DNA of 64,000 nt from Candidatus Coatesiibacteriota bacterium (GTDB lineage Bacteria; RBG-13-66-14; B26-G2; JAUVZD01). Below the pieces are notes generated by a model. That model was not told where the DNA came from. It searched no databases and saw only the letters and a program-made list of their open reading frames with translations. Location: positions 201,603-265,602 of the forward strand of contig JAUVZD010000002.1 of NCBI GenBank assembly GCA_030602715.1, in the 5' to 3' direction. This document shows, piece after piece, positions 8,232 through 16,361 of the stretch; position 1 is the stretch's first letter, and every line of letters starts with the position of its first letter. The position numbers and the translations under genes were made by a program.

Positions 8232-9230
8232 ATGGCTCCCCCAAGACCCCTGAAAATTGTAGCATTTCTGGGCAAGGACCCCATCTACTCCAACACGGTT
8301 CAGCAGGTCGTCTCCCAAGAGCCGGACCTGGCGGGTGTCCGGTTGGTCGCCTCCACCAGCAAGAAACACCTGCTGGAGATAATTCCCGACGCTGAGGTCT
8401 TCCTGACTTTCCATATCCCCGATGGAGCGATAGATGCCGCTGTTAAACTGCGTTGGTTGGCTTTCGGTCAGGTGGGTGTGGAGCGGGGACTTACCCCCCA
8501 GGTGAAAAAAACAGTCAAGGAGAGAGGCATCATAGTAACCAACGCCGGGGAGGTAACCACGCCGATGGTCGCCGAGCACGCTTTAGCCCTGATGCTTGCC
8601 CTTATTCGCCGACTGAAGACCTGTCTGGAATATCAGCGACGCAAGGTATGGGGCTTCGGCGATCTGCGCGACCGGGTGGATATCCTCGCCGGCAAGACGG
8701 TGGCAATTTTGGGTCTGGGCAGAATCGGGTATCAGGTGGCACATCTCTGCAGAACCTTTGGAATGAGGGTGGTCGCCCTTGACCGCGAGCCCAGAGACAG
8801 CGATGTCGTTGACAAAATCTACCGCCCAAATCAGCTCCACCAACTGCTCGGAAAGGCGGATTTCGTGGTTCTCTGCCTTCCGCTGACCGATGCCACCCGT
8901 AATATTATGAGCCGGGAAGCCTTCTCCGCTATGAAGGAAGGGAGCTATCTGGTCAATGTAGCCCGGGGGGGTTTGGTGGACGAGGGAGCACTTCTGGAGG
9001 CGCTGGATTCTGGCTGGCTGGCTGGCGCGGCGCTGGATGTGGTAGCTGAGGAGCCCCTGCCGGCGGAAAGCCCCCTCTGGGAGCAGGAGGGGGTTATAAT
9101 CACCCATCATCTTGCCGGTCTGGGTCCGAAATACTTTTATCGGCTGGGGGAACTGATGGTTGAGAATATTCGCAGGTATCTGGCGGGTGAGGAGCTGGTG
9201 AACATTGTGGATGTTAAGAGGGGTTATTAG
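8232..9230 (+). CDS. D-isomer-specific 2-hydroxyacid dehydrogenase, NAD-dependent
   Basis: This is a 332-residue member of the D-2-hydroxyacid dehydrogenase family, interconverting a 2-keto acid and its D-2-hydroxy acid. The Rossmann fingerprint is ILGLGRIG (about residues 155-162) with an acidic residue (LDRE) at the end of the next strand, favouring NAD. NVARGGLVDE near 234-243 carries the catalytic Arg, and the VVAEEPLP stretch near 262 and HHLAG near 284 supply the Glu and His of the catalytic set. Substrate (glycerate, lactate or phosphoglycerate) cannot be decided; at 332 residues it lacks a C-terminal ACT domain, so it is not a full-length SerA. AAAGGAT lies upstream as ribosome site. 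It stands alone. Confidence 0.9.
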   Translation: MAPPRPLKIVAFLGKDPIYSNTVQQVVSQEPDLAGVRLVASTSKKHLLEIIPDAEVFLTFHIPDGAIDAAVKLRWLAFGQVGVERGLTPQVKKTVKERGIIVTNAGEVTTPMVAEHALALMLALIRRLKTCLEYQRRKVWGFGDLRDRVDILAGKTVAILGLGRIGYQVAHLCRTFGMRVVALDREPRDSDVVDKIYRPNQLHQLLGKADFVVLCLPLTDATRNIMSREAFSAMKEGSYLVNVARGGLVDEGALLEALDSGWLAGAALDVVAEEPLPAESPLWEQEGVIITHHLAGLGPKYFYRLGELMVENIRRYLAGEELVNIVDVKRGY

Positions 9231-9414
9231 GAATTAATTCGTTCACCAGAGTTCTTACCTTGACAACCGTATCCTTCCTCCTTCTGGTCGCTTTAACCCA
9301 TACGACTGAACTAAATGAGGGAAACATTCGCCGTGATAGCACCCACGGGTGCGAGGGATTGCGGAAGGACCACTGAAGCATTGAAAATTGAAGTCGTATA
9401 AGGAAAAATCTGCC

Positions 9415-9732
9415 ATGAGTAGCTCAACATTTTCACAGCAGATAATTGAGGTCATCAAGAGGATACCGAAAGGCAAGGTGGCCACCTACGGACAGATTGC
9501 AACCATAGCCGGTAATCACCGCGCTGCCCGTCAAGTGGTGCGGGTGCTCCATTCCTGGTCTAAAAAAGAGGGTCTTCCCTGGCACCGGGTGATCAACGGC
9601 AAGGGGGAGATATCCCTGAAGCCGGGGCGGGGCTTTGAGCTACAGAAAAGCTTGTTGGAAGCCGAAGGGGTTACCCCAAACCAAGAGGGTACAGTTGACT
9701 TGAGAATTTACCTGTGGCAACCGACTGAGTAA
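9415..9732 (+). CDS. Alkyltransferase-like protein (ATL), DNA-repair MGMT homolog without catalytic Cys
   Basis: The 105-residue protein matches the DNA-binding domain of O6-alkylguanine alkyltransferases: FSQQIIEVIKRIPKGKVATYGQIA, then RAARQVVRVLH, then the active-site loop. That loop reads LPWHRVING instead of PCHRV, so Trp replaces the methyl-accepting Cys. This is the hallmark of ATL proteins, which bind O6-alkylguanine without repairing it and hand the lesion to nucleotide excision repair. ATG 9415 is preferred because AAGGAAAAA precedes it; an in-frame TTG at 9388 would add nine residues. No promoter is obvious in the 180 bp upstream, which holds only a small GC hairpin near 9340-9352. 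Confidence 0.88.
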   Translation: MSSSTFSQQIIEVIKRIPKGKVATYGQIATIAGNHRAARQVVRVLHSWSKKEGLPWHRVINGKGEISLKPGRGFELQKSLLEAEGVTPNQEGTVDLRIYLWQPTE

Positions 9733-9913
9733 ACGGCGGGCGGAAACCACACCAGGGCGAGAAGCGAAAGAAACGGATGGAGAAGTTTATGGGGGGGAGT
9801 CGGTGGGTTAGGTTCAGGAAGAGAGTATGTATCTCTGGCGGCGATATCTGTCGCCGGTCTTCGCATAGTTAAATCTCAAAATATGAAACCCCCTAGAAAG
9901 CACATTCAACCTT

Positions 9914-9922
9914 TGTTATACT
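9914..9922 (+). promoter_or_regulatory. Extended -10 promoter of the SAM hydrolase gene
   Basis: TGTTATACT (TGn plus TATACT) at 9914-9922 with no convincing -35 box. Seven nt later comes the GTG at 9930, so the message is predicted to begin at or next to that codon. No Shine-Dalgarno is visible. Confidence 0.5.
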
Positions 9923-9929
9923 CCATCCG

Positions 9930-10760
9930 GTGTCAATCATGCCCCCCATGCCAACATACCCCAACCCCTCCGGCAGGGGCTCCATAATCACCCTGCTCAC
10001 CGACTTCGGGTTAAGCGACGGTTATGTGGGCGCGGTCAAAGGGGTGATACTCTCCCTGGCGCCCGAAGCCACCATCGTGGATATAGCCCACCTGGTTCCC
10101 CCGCAGGACATACTCGCCGGCGCCCTGGCACTGGAGTGCGCTTGCTCCACATTTCCTGAGACCACCATCCACATGGCGGTGGTGGACCCGGGCGTGGGCG
10201 GAAGACGCTCTGCGCTTGCCTGCCGAACGGAGAAGTTCTACTTCATCGCCCCGGACAACGGCATCCTCACCCTGGCTCTCACCCACCATCATCTAAAAGA
10301 AACGGTGCACATTACCGACATCTCCCCACCCCTGGGGCGCATCTCCTCCACCTTCCACGCCAGGGACGTCTTCGCCCCCGCAGCCGCCCACCTGGCACGG
10401 GGGGGAGCGCTAAAAGACCTCGGCGAGAGCGTTACCGAGGTCATCATGCTGGAGGTGCCGCAACCGCAGGAGGGAGCAAAAACCCTCACCGGTCAGGTCA
10501 TCCACACCGACCCCTTCGGCAACCTGATTACCAATATCACCGAGGAAGACCTGGCGGGAAGGGAGCCGAACGAACTGCTGGTGCAGGTCGGCGAACACAC
10601 CATCAAAGGTCTCTCCAGATCATATTTTCAGGGAGGGAGTGACAAGCCCATAGCCCTGATGGGCAGTGGCGGTCGTCTGGAGGTGTCAATCAGCGGTAGG
10701 AGCGCCGCCGAACTGCTGGGCTTGAGCAGAGGCGATGGGGTGGTGGTGCGTTGGAGATGA
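9930..10760 (+). CDS. SAM hydroxide adenosyltransferase (DUF62 family)
   Basis: This is a 276-residue member of the DUF62/SAM hydrolase family, which splits S-adenosylmethionine with water (hydroxide) to adenosine and methionine; related halogenases use chloride or fluoride. Visible landmarks are LLTDFGLSDGYVG near residues 23-35 with the substrate Asp, VVDPGVGG near 85-92, the FIAPDNGILT segment near 110-119, FHARDVFAPAAA near 142-153 and the HTDPFGNLITN segment near 187-197. The annotated GTG at 9930 would fit a leaderless start; ATG at 9939 or 9948 are alternatives. The downstream HAD gene overlaps its stop (ATGA), so the two form an operon. Confidence 0.9.
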   Translation: MSIMPPMPTYPNPSGRGSIITLLTDFGLSDGYVGAVKGVILSLAPEATIVDIAHLVPPQDILAGALALECACSTFPETTIHMAVVDPGVGGRRSALACRTEKFYFIAPDNGILTLALTHHHLKETVHITDISPPLGRISSTFHARDVFAPAAAHLARGGALKDLGESVTEVIMLEVPQPQEGAKTLTGQVIHTDPFGNLITNITEEDLAGREPNELLVQVGEHTIKGLSRSYFQGGSDKPIALMGSGGRLEVSISGRSAAELLGLSRGDGVVVRWR

Positions 10761-11410
10761 GAAAGTTTCCGACCAGCCCGCAGGCGGTCATCCTGGATGT
10801 ATGCGGGACGCTGACCGAGGTAACCTCCATATGGCGCTTCCTATACGAGCGGATGGGAATCTGGGAGGATGAGGGCGCGCCCCTCTTTTCGGCTTTCAGA
10901 GCGGGAGAGATGGACTATGTCACCTACTCATCGTCCTTCGCTTCCGCCTTTGCCGGTCTGCCGGAGGAGGAGTTCTGCCGGATGATAGACCAGGTCCCCC
11001 TACGGCAGGGGATAGCCGGCATGGGGGAGATGCTCAAGCCGCTGGGAACCAAGTTCTTCATCATCTCCACCGGAGTCTCCCACATGGCGGAGCGAATCGG
11101 TCGGATAATAAAGATTGATAGAATAATCGCCAATCGCCTGCTCTGCGAAGACGGCGTCCTGACCGGGGAGGTGGAGGTGGTGGTCAATTACGGCAGAAAG
11201 CATGAAGCGCTGGCGAAGCTATTGGAAAGCGAGGGACTTGCGCCAGATAAGTGCATCGCCCTGGGGGATACGGAAAGCGACATCCCCATCTTCGGTCAGG
11301 TGGGCTACTCCTTCGCCGTCCACCCCAAGAGCGAGGTTGTGGCGCACAGTGCCGATTTCGTTTATTATGGGGACAACCTGGGAGAGATGATCTTTCAGGC
11401 GATGGCTTAG
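10757..11410 (+). CDS. HAD-superfamily (phosphoserine-phosphatase-like) protein with altered motif I
   Basis: The protein has 217 residues of HAD subclass IB type. Motif I reads LDVCGTLT near residues 14-21: the nucleophile Asp is present but the second Asp of the canonical DxDGT, the general acid/base, is Cys. Motif II is ISTG with the Ser/Thr, motif III a Lys in the RKHEAL segment, and motif IV GDTESDIPIFG. The missing second Asp argues for lowered phosphatase activity or a different phosphotransfer role. The ATG overlaps the stop of the SAM hydrolase gene by 4 bp, so both proteins are made together; a shared metabolite is possible but not shown. Confidence 0.8.
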   Translation: MRKFPTSPQAVILDVCGTLTEVTSIWRFLYERMGIWEDEGAPLFSAFRAGEMDYVTYSSSFASAFAGLPEEEFCRMIDQVPLRQGIAGMGEMLKPLGTKFFIISTGVSHMAERIGRIIKIDRIIANRLLCEDGVLTGEVEVVVNYGRKHEALAKLLESEGLAPDKCIALGDTESDIPIFGQVGYSFAVHPKSEVVAHSADFVYYGDNLGEMIFQAMA

Positions 11411-11519
11411 GCTTAAGTAATCTTCCCCACCTCGCTCCTTCCGCATCTCCTTCATTTTCTGTCAGGCACCCCATATCCTTCCCACGATAACAGCAGGCAA
11501 CCCCCAACCTGAAAGTATA

Positions 11520-11557
11520 AGATACCCCACCGGGCTCGTGCATATCCGCCGGGGTAT
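11520..11557 (+). other. GC-rich hairpin after the SAM hydrolase/HAD operon
   Basis: ATACCCC-A-CCGG near 11521-11532 pairs with CCG-CCGGGGTAT near 11545-11557. It lacks a T run, so it may be an RNA-stability hairpin or a factor-dependent stop rather than a classical terminator. Confidence 0.45.
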
Positions 11558-11585
11558 GGCTCGTTATCACTGGCGAAAAAATCAC

Positions 11586-11614
11586 TTGACTTTTTGGCAT
11601 ATTTTTGCTATTAT
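11586..11614 (+). promoter_or_regulatory. Promoter of the gene at 11655
   Basis: TTGACT at 11586-11591, 17-nt spacer, TATTAT at 11609-11614. Confidence 0.65.
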
Positions 11615-11654
11615 ATACTAATGCAAATTGCTATTGTGGAAATAAGGAGAAAAA

Positions 11655-12128
11655 ATGTATCAACATAACTATTTCATCCAATTAAAGTCGGCCATAAAAG
11701 AGTTCATACAGAACCACCTCCCCTCGGTTACCGTCTATCTTGAGGACTTAGCCGCCATACCCGCCTTTCCCCCGCAGGGGGTGGTCTGTCTGCAGTCGGC
11801 ATACGACACCACCACCCTGGGCGAGGAAGGGGAAGGAAGACTGGAGGTAGCCCTGAACATCTGGGTCTATCTTCCTCAAATAGATGGGGCGGAAGGCGAT
11901 TCGGCGATTACCGACCTGGGGTTGAGGGTGGGGGATGCCCTGCTATGGGGCGTGGTAAACGATTCCGCCCTGGCGACGATGATAAAGCGCATAAATTACC
12001 TCCGCTCCACCTACGGCAGAAACGAAGAAGCGGGCTCGTCCCATCGCGAGTATCTGCACTACTGCCTTCTGGAGTTAGAGGTGGAGATGAACCGCAACAG
12101 GCTCAGCCGGGCGCTGAACGCACCCTAA
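11655..12128 (+). CDS. Hypothetical protein, possible phage tail-type protein
   Basis: The 157-residue soluble protein was not recognised with certainty. Its plan is an N-terminal helix (FIQLKSAIKEFIQNHL), a strand region with an 'exact date of use' style Val/Leu-rich core (GRLEVALNIWVYLP, near residues 58-71), a GD(A)L helix and a C-terminal strand LHYCLLELEVEMNR. This resembles small tail-terminator or tail-completion proteins of tailed phages, which would suit the orphan terminase 4 kb upstream, but the match is only by shape. AAGGAG precedes the ATG and a promoter lies upstream. No terminator separates it clearly from the next gene, which has its own promoter. Confidence 0.55.
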   Translation: MYQHNYFIQLKSAIKEFIQNHLPSVTVYLEDLAAIPAFPPQGVVCLQSAYDTTTLGEEGEGRLEVALNIWVYLPQIDGAEGDSAITDLGLRVGDALLWGVVNDSALATMIKRINYLRSTYGRNEEAGSSHREYLHYCLLELEVEMNRNRLSRALNAP

Positions 12129-12184
12129 AATCCACCCTTCGGTTTTCGCAGGGCGAAAACATGGGCGAATTTCTCAAAAAACAC

Positions 12185-12213
12185 TTGACAAGGGGTATCA
12201 AATATGTTAAGTT
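12185..12213 (+). promoter_or_regulatory. Promoter of the Glu-rich lipoprotein
   Basis: TTGACA at 12185-12190, 17-nt spacer, TAAGTT at 12208-12213, followed by a small GTGTT-AGG-AACAC hairpin and an AAAGGGGGTG ribosome site. Confidence 0.65.
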
Positions 12214-12251
12214 TGCGTGTTAGGAACACCTTGCGAAAGGGGGTGTAACAA

Positions 12252-12461
12252 ATGAGAAAGTTCATCTCCATCCTTTTAATCCTCACCGTTGCCAGTATGG
12301 GTCTTCTCTTCTTAAGCTGTAAGAAGGAGGAGGCTGTGGAGGAGGAAGCTCCTGTGGAGGAGGAAGCACCCGCGGAGGAGGAAGCTCCGCCTGAGGAGGA
12401 GGCTCCGCCTGAGGAGGAGGCTCCAGCTGAGGAGACTCCGGCTGAGGAGGGCGGCGAGTAA
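12252..12461 (+). CDS. Small Glu/Ala/Pro-repeat lipoprotein
   Basis: This 69-residue protein has a lipoprotein signal: hydrophobic residues 5-19 followed by LFLSC, so Cys about 22 would be lipidated and the mature protein membrane-anchored. The mature part, about 45 residues, is almost wholly tandem repeats of an E-E-A-P type unit (EEEAPVEEEAPAEEEAP and so on) with no hydrophobic core. It should be an extended, strongly acidic surface peptide. It has its own promoter, a strong ribosome site and a strong terminator, which suggests high expression as a single-gene unit. Function unknown; spacer, cation-binding or structural lipoprotein are possibilities. Confidence 0.8.
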   Translation: MRKFISILLILTVASMGLLFLSCKKEEAVEEEAPVEEEAPAEEEAPPEEEAPPEEEAPAEETPAEEGGE

Positions 12462-12553
12462 TCCATCGCCCAACGCTCTAGTCGAAGTCTTTGAGAATGC
12501 TACTTTACAAGAAGTGTACAAAAGGAATCATCATTCAAAAGAAGTAGCAAATA

Positions 12554-12588
12554 GGGGAAGGATTTATGTCCTTCCCCTCCGTTTTTTT
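12554..12588 (+). terminator. Strong rho-independent terminator
   Basis: GGGGAAGGA pairs perfectly with TCCTTCCCC around a 6-nt loop and is followed by CTCCG-T7. It lies between convergent genes. Confidence 0.9.
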
Positions 12589-12620
12589 ATATCATTATAA
12601 ACCCTCCTGCCAAGCACCCT

Positions 12621-13655
12621 CTATCTCTCCTTCTCCAATCGCAACTGCTCGTGTTCCACATAGCTTTTGGAAAAGTGGTGGGAGCCGTCCCCGCAGGAGA
12701 TAAAGAATAGATAGTCAACATCTGCGGGCGCAACAGATGCGATAAGTGATTTCAACCCCGGGGAGCAGATAGGTCCCGGGGGAAGCTTATTATACTTATA
12801 AGTATTATACGGATGGTCCACCTTCAAGTCCTGAATGGTGATGCGCTCATCGGTCTTATCCACCGCATAGAGAACCGTGGCGCAGGACTCCAGCCGCATC
12901 CCCCTATCCAGCCGGTTATGGAAGACCGCCGAGACCAGGGCCCGCTCCTCGTCCAACAGCGCCTCTTTCTCTATTATTGAAGCCAGGGTCACTATCTGGT
13001 GCATGCTCATCCCCGAATCCTCCGCCGCATCCGACAGCTCCTCCCGCCACAGCTCAAGGAAGCGTCCCACCATCATTGCCACTATCTCCTCGGCGGTGGT
13101 CTCCTCACTCACCAAATAGGTGTCCGGGAAAAGATAGCCCTCCAGGCTCTCATTTGCCTCAGCGGGCAGTCCCGCAGGTAGCTTCACATCTTTGAGCGCC
13201 CGCTCAAACTCCAAAGTGGTGCAGATTCCCTCCCGTTCCAGAATCTCCCCTATACCCATAAGCCGAGTTCCCTCCGGGATGGTGAAGCGCTTGGTGTGCA
13301 CCTGACCCGTGGATATGACGCCGATTATCTGTTGAGTGCTCATTGAGGGAGAGAGCGCATAACTTCCCGCTTGCAAATTATCATCCAGCCTCTTCAACTT
13401 AGCCCAAAGGCGGAAAGCCCAAGCGCTTCTTATCAGTCCCTCCTCCTCCAGTAGTTCGGCGATTTCGCCGGCGTCGGCTCCCTCGGGGATGCGCACCAGC
13501 TTCGGGGATACCTCCTCCTCGCTCAGCGGGGAAAGTACTCCTTGAAGATAATCGTAGATGAAATAGCCGGCAAGGACTGTAGCAAGCACCAAAACGAAGA
13601 GGATGATGCTAAACCTGACTCGCCGTTTCCTCTTGCTCGTTCCCTTTTTCGCCAT
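12621..13655 (-). CDS. mltG: Endolytic murein transglycosylase MltG
   Basis: MltG cleaves nascent peptidoglycan strands and helps end glycan polymerisation at the inner membrane. The 344-residue protein has a basic cytoplasmic tip, one membrane segment (about residues 14-35) and the YceG domain. The catalytic Glu lies in ASIIEKEA (near 228), followed by FHNRL and the ATVLYA stretch; YNTYKYNKLPPGPICSPG near 289-306 is the family signature. ATG 13655 is chosen over the in-frame GTG at 13664 because GGGGTG sits 7 nt before it. It is the last gene of a minus-strand envelope operon, 11 nt downstream of the propeller gene. Confidence 0.95.
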   Translation of the reverse strand: MAKKGTSKRKRRVRFSIILFVLVLATVLAGYFIYDYLQGVLSPLSEEEVSPKLVRIPEGADAGEIAELLEEEGLIRSAWAFRLWAKLKRLDDNLQAGSYALSPSMSTQQIIGVISTGQVHTKRFTIPEGTRLMGIGEILEREGICTTLEFERALKDVKLPAGLPAEANESLEGYLFPDTYLVSEETTAEEIVAMMVGRFLELWREELSDAAEDSGMSMHQIVTLASIIEKEALLDEERALVSAVFHNRLDRGMRLESCATVLYAVDKTDERITIQDLKVDHPYNTYKYNKLPPGPICSPGLKSLIASVAPADVDYLFFISCGDGSHHFSKSYVEHEQLRLEKER

Positions 13656-13666
13656 AGTCAGCACCC

Positions 13667-15685
13667 CTACCAGTTGCGGTGTTCTGCGGTTGAGCCGTAG
13701 CCGGCCTCAACTGGAGGAGGACTCCAGCCCACAACCTCCCCGCCCGCACTGACCCGACAGAGTCCTCCGCTCCCGGCAAACCAGAAACTGTCACCAAAAT
13801 ACTCAATATCCCGGATGTAGCCGTCGCCTAAACCCCGGCGGGCATAAAGATAGCACACCACCTCTCCCTTATCAAAATTATAGACATTTATTCCCACCGA
13901 ACGGACGGAGAGCACCGCCCAGGGTGAAAGAGCATAGATGGCCCAAATATCGGTGTAGGAGAGACCGTCCCCCCAGGTGATGTTGCCCACCACACCCTCT
14001 CCCGGTTTATAGATATCCAATCCACCCTCCCAGGTGCCCACAAAGAGCGACTTGCTGGTGGGCTCCAGACTGAAGATGAAATCCGAGGCTAACCCGTCCT
14101 CCTCCCGGCTCAGGCGGTCAACAATGCGCCAATTGCGGGGGTCAACCACAGCCACCCCCCCGCCGAAGGTGCCGGCATAGACCAGTCCGCCCAACTGAGC
14201 CAGGGCGAAGACCCGATTGTTGCCCAAGCCGTCGGGGATAGTTAGACGGCGGGTCTCCTCCCCATCCATTATAAAAAGCCCTCCCTCGGTGGCGGCAAAA
14301 AGCGTTCCATCAACCACAAGCAGGTCGTTTATCTGTGGTTCCGGCTCCATCAGGGGGATGGGCTTAGGCGTTGCCAGTGGCTGAGCGGTGGAGCAGGCGA
14401 ATAAGCCCCGCTTGGTGCCACAATAGAGGATGTCGTCGTCAAGAGCCAGAGAGAATATGCGCGTCCCGGATGGAAAGACATCCACTCTCAGAGGACCGTC
14501 TTGCGGGGAGAAAACCACCAGACCGTCGCCGGTGCCAATCCATAACCGTTCCTCCCCTCCCACCAGGGAGAACACCGCCGGATGGGGAAGGAGGTCAAAG
14601 GGGTTCTCTATGGGGACGGCGATATCCTCGGCAGGGTAGTAGATGTAGGCTCCGTCCTCACCGCCCACCCAGAGCTTGTCGCCGTCAGCCTCTAAGGAGG
14701 TGATGGTCCCCGTCGGTAAACCCTCATTTGAGCCCAGGAGGGCATATTCATCGCCCTTCTCCAACAGGTAAAGGCCCTTATCGGTAGCGGCATAGAGCTC
14801 ATCGCCCACATAGGCTAGAGCGCGGACTTTCCCGGCATCCGCAGAAAATTCCTCCGCGCCGGATACAACCCCCGTGGTTGTGTTTAACCTATACAAACCC
14901 TCGCTCGTCGCCAGCAGGAGGGTATCCTCGCCTCCCCTCTCGGGGATTATATCCAACACCTGAGCAAGACACAAATCTTCGGGAAGGTCGTACTTGCGCC
15001 AGGCTTCCTCACCCACACGACGGCAGAAAATGCTTCCCACCCCGCCGAACCAGACCCCATCCTGCCAAACTAAAGCGCTGTAAAGGTCGTTGAGCAATAA
15101 TCCCTGGGGGCGGAGAAGGAAGCTCCACAGTTCCCTCGGCTCCCTCTGCTGCACCGATTGCCAGCCAACCTCATCTACTTTAGGTGATGGAGGCGGAGGC
15201 GAATAGATGCGCAATCCCTCATAACAGCAGAAGTAGGTTCGTTCCCCGGCGGAGGTTATGGCGGTTACATCGGTCTGACGGTAGCGAGCGGGAGACACCT
15301 CAAAACGCAGACGCATGGAGACCGTATCCAATCTGGCGATGCCGTTGAAGGTCCCCACCCACAGGCGCCCGCTTGCGGAATCATAATGGAGGGTGCAAGC
15401 CAGGTTGTGTCCCAGACCGCTTGCTGAATCCAGCTTGCCCAGCACCTCCCCACTCTCGCGACTCGTCCAGAAGATCCCCCCACCATAGGTGGCGAAGAAG
15501 ACCCTATCCTCCACTATCTCAATATCGGAGATATACCCCTGGTTGGTGATGGCGGTGATGGAGATATTATCCCAGAAAGAGTCCTCTACTTCCGATAACG
15601 CTTGTTCCGGGACTGTGAGCACCGAAAGTAATATGATGAGGAGAGCGGTGTGGGTGGTCCTCGCAAACCCATGCTTAAAGGTCAT
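13667..15685 (-). CDS. Large secreted beta-propeller protein
   Basis: This 672-residue protein starts with a signal peptide (hydrophobic residues about 13-28). The rest is a long series of about 40-residue blades with recurring motifs such as LYAATDKGLYLLE, LWVGGEDGAYIYYP, LWIGTGDGLVVFSP, LYCGTKRGLFAC, LFAATEGGLFIMDG and VYAGTFGGGVAVVD. These are typical of the two-component-regulator-propeller and YVTN/WD-like repeats used for binding at the cell surface or in the periplasm. No catalytic domain is evident. It overlaps the M23 peptidase gene upstream by 11 bp and is followed by mltG, so a role in envelope assembly or peptidoglycan turnover is plausible by association. Confidence 0.8.
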   Translation of the reverse strand: MTFKHGFARTTHTALLIILLSVLTVPEQALSEVEDSFWDNISITAITNQGYISDIEIVEDRVFFATYGGGIFWTSRESGEVLGKLDSASGLGHNLACTLHYDSASGRLWVGTFNGIARLDTVSMRLRFEVSPARYRQTDVTAITSAGERTYFCCYEGLRIYSPPPPSPKVDEVGWQSVQQREPRELWSFLLRPQGLLLNDLYSALVWQDGVWFGGVGSIFCRRVGEEAWRKYDLPEDLCLAQVLDIIPERGGEDTLLLATSEGLYRLNTTTGVVSGAEEFSADAGKVRALAYVGDELYAATDKGLYLLEKGDEYALLGSNEGLPTGTITSLEADGDKLWVGGEDGAYIYYPAEDIAVPIENPFDLLPHPAVFSLVGGEERLWIGTGDGLVVFSPQDGPLRVDVFPSGTRIFSLALDDDILYCGTKRGLFACSTAQPLATPKPIPLMEPEPQINDLLVVDGTLFAATEGGLFIMDGEETRRLTIPDGLGNNRVFALAQLGGLVYAGTFGGGVAVVDPRNWRIVDRLSREEDGLASDFIFSLEPTSKSLFVGTWEGGLDIYKPGEGVVGNITWGDGLSYTDIWAIYALSPWAVLSVRSVGINVYNFDKGEVVCYLYARRGLGDGYIRDIEYFGDSFWFAGSGGLCRVSAGGEVVGWSPPPVEAGYGSTAEHRNW

Positions 15686-16361
15686 CGCCCTCCCTCACAC
15701 AGATATAGGCGATGGGGTCGGTGGAGCGCAGTTGGGCGATGCCCGGCTTGAAATTGACATAGTCCAGATACCACGGCGGTCGGTCCTGCACCTCCACGCC
15801 CAGCTCCACCTCAAAGTGAAGATGGGGCGGAGTGCCGGCGGCGTTGCCGGTCGCTCCCACCTCGGCTATCTTCTGCCCCGCTTCCACAATCTGCCCCGCA
15901 TAGACCTCCCTTTTTGACATATGCAGATAGTAGGTATAGACGCCGTTGCCGTGGTCTATGGCGATCTTGTGTCCGGGACCACCTTTAGGGGTGAAGACGG
16001 AGAGGATGACCACCCCATCGGCGGCGGCGAATACACCAGTGCCCTGGGGAGCGAAGATGTCCACGCCGTAATGATTGGGGCGCAGAAGGCAGCGGAAGTC
16101 GCTCTGACCGTACTGTTCGGCGTATTCCAGGGAATGGAAATTACAATCGGCGACCGGAAAGATGAGGTCAATGTCCCGATAGAGCTCATCCAGGGTAAGG
16201 GAGTCAGCATTGGGCAGGGGGGGCAGATGGAGTTTTCCGTCGGCGCCGATATAAACGAGCTCTACCACATCATCAGCCGACCGAGCGGGGATGGGAACTG
16301 TGAGCAAAAGCGATAATATTATAATGGTCGTTTTCAAGAGTCGCCTAAAGGTCGGTGGCAA
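15675..16361 (-). CDS. M23 family (LytM-type) metallopeptidase, exported
   Basis: This 228-residue protein has an N-terminal signal segment and a C-terminal M23 domain. The zinc ligands are visible as HYGVD (first His and Asp, near residue 99) and HLHFEV (second His, near 182); the HGNGVYTYYLHMSK segment carries the third conserved His. All catalytic residues appear present, so it should be an active endopeptidase on peptide cross-links. The start is uncertain: TTG 16361 overlaps the previous gene by 17 bp, and TTG 16337 would give a more usual signal peptide. It lies between an NTF2-like lipoprotein gene and the propeller gene in one operon with mltG. Confidence 0.88.
   Translation of the reverse strand: MPPTFRRLLKTTIIILSLLLTVPIPARSADDVVELVYIGADGKLHLPPLPNADSLTLDELYRDIDLIFPVADCNFHSLEYAEQYGQSDFRCLLRPNHYGVDIFAPQGTGVFAAADGVVILSVFTPKGGPGHKIAIDHGNGVYTYYLHMSKREVYAGQIVEAGQKIAEVGATGNAAGTPPHLHFEVELGVEVQDRPPWYLDYVNFKPGIAQLRSTDPIAYICVREGDDL

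Noticed and set aside
12252-12461. Low-complexity Glu/Ala/Pro ORF as an assembly artefact
   Set aside because: It has a lipobox, promoter, ribosome site and terminator in correct order, so a real lipoprotein is more likely.
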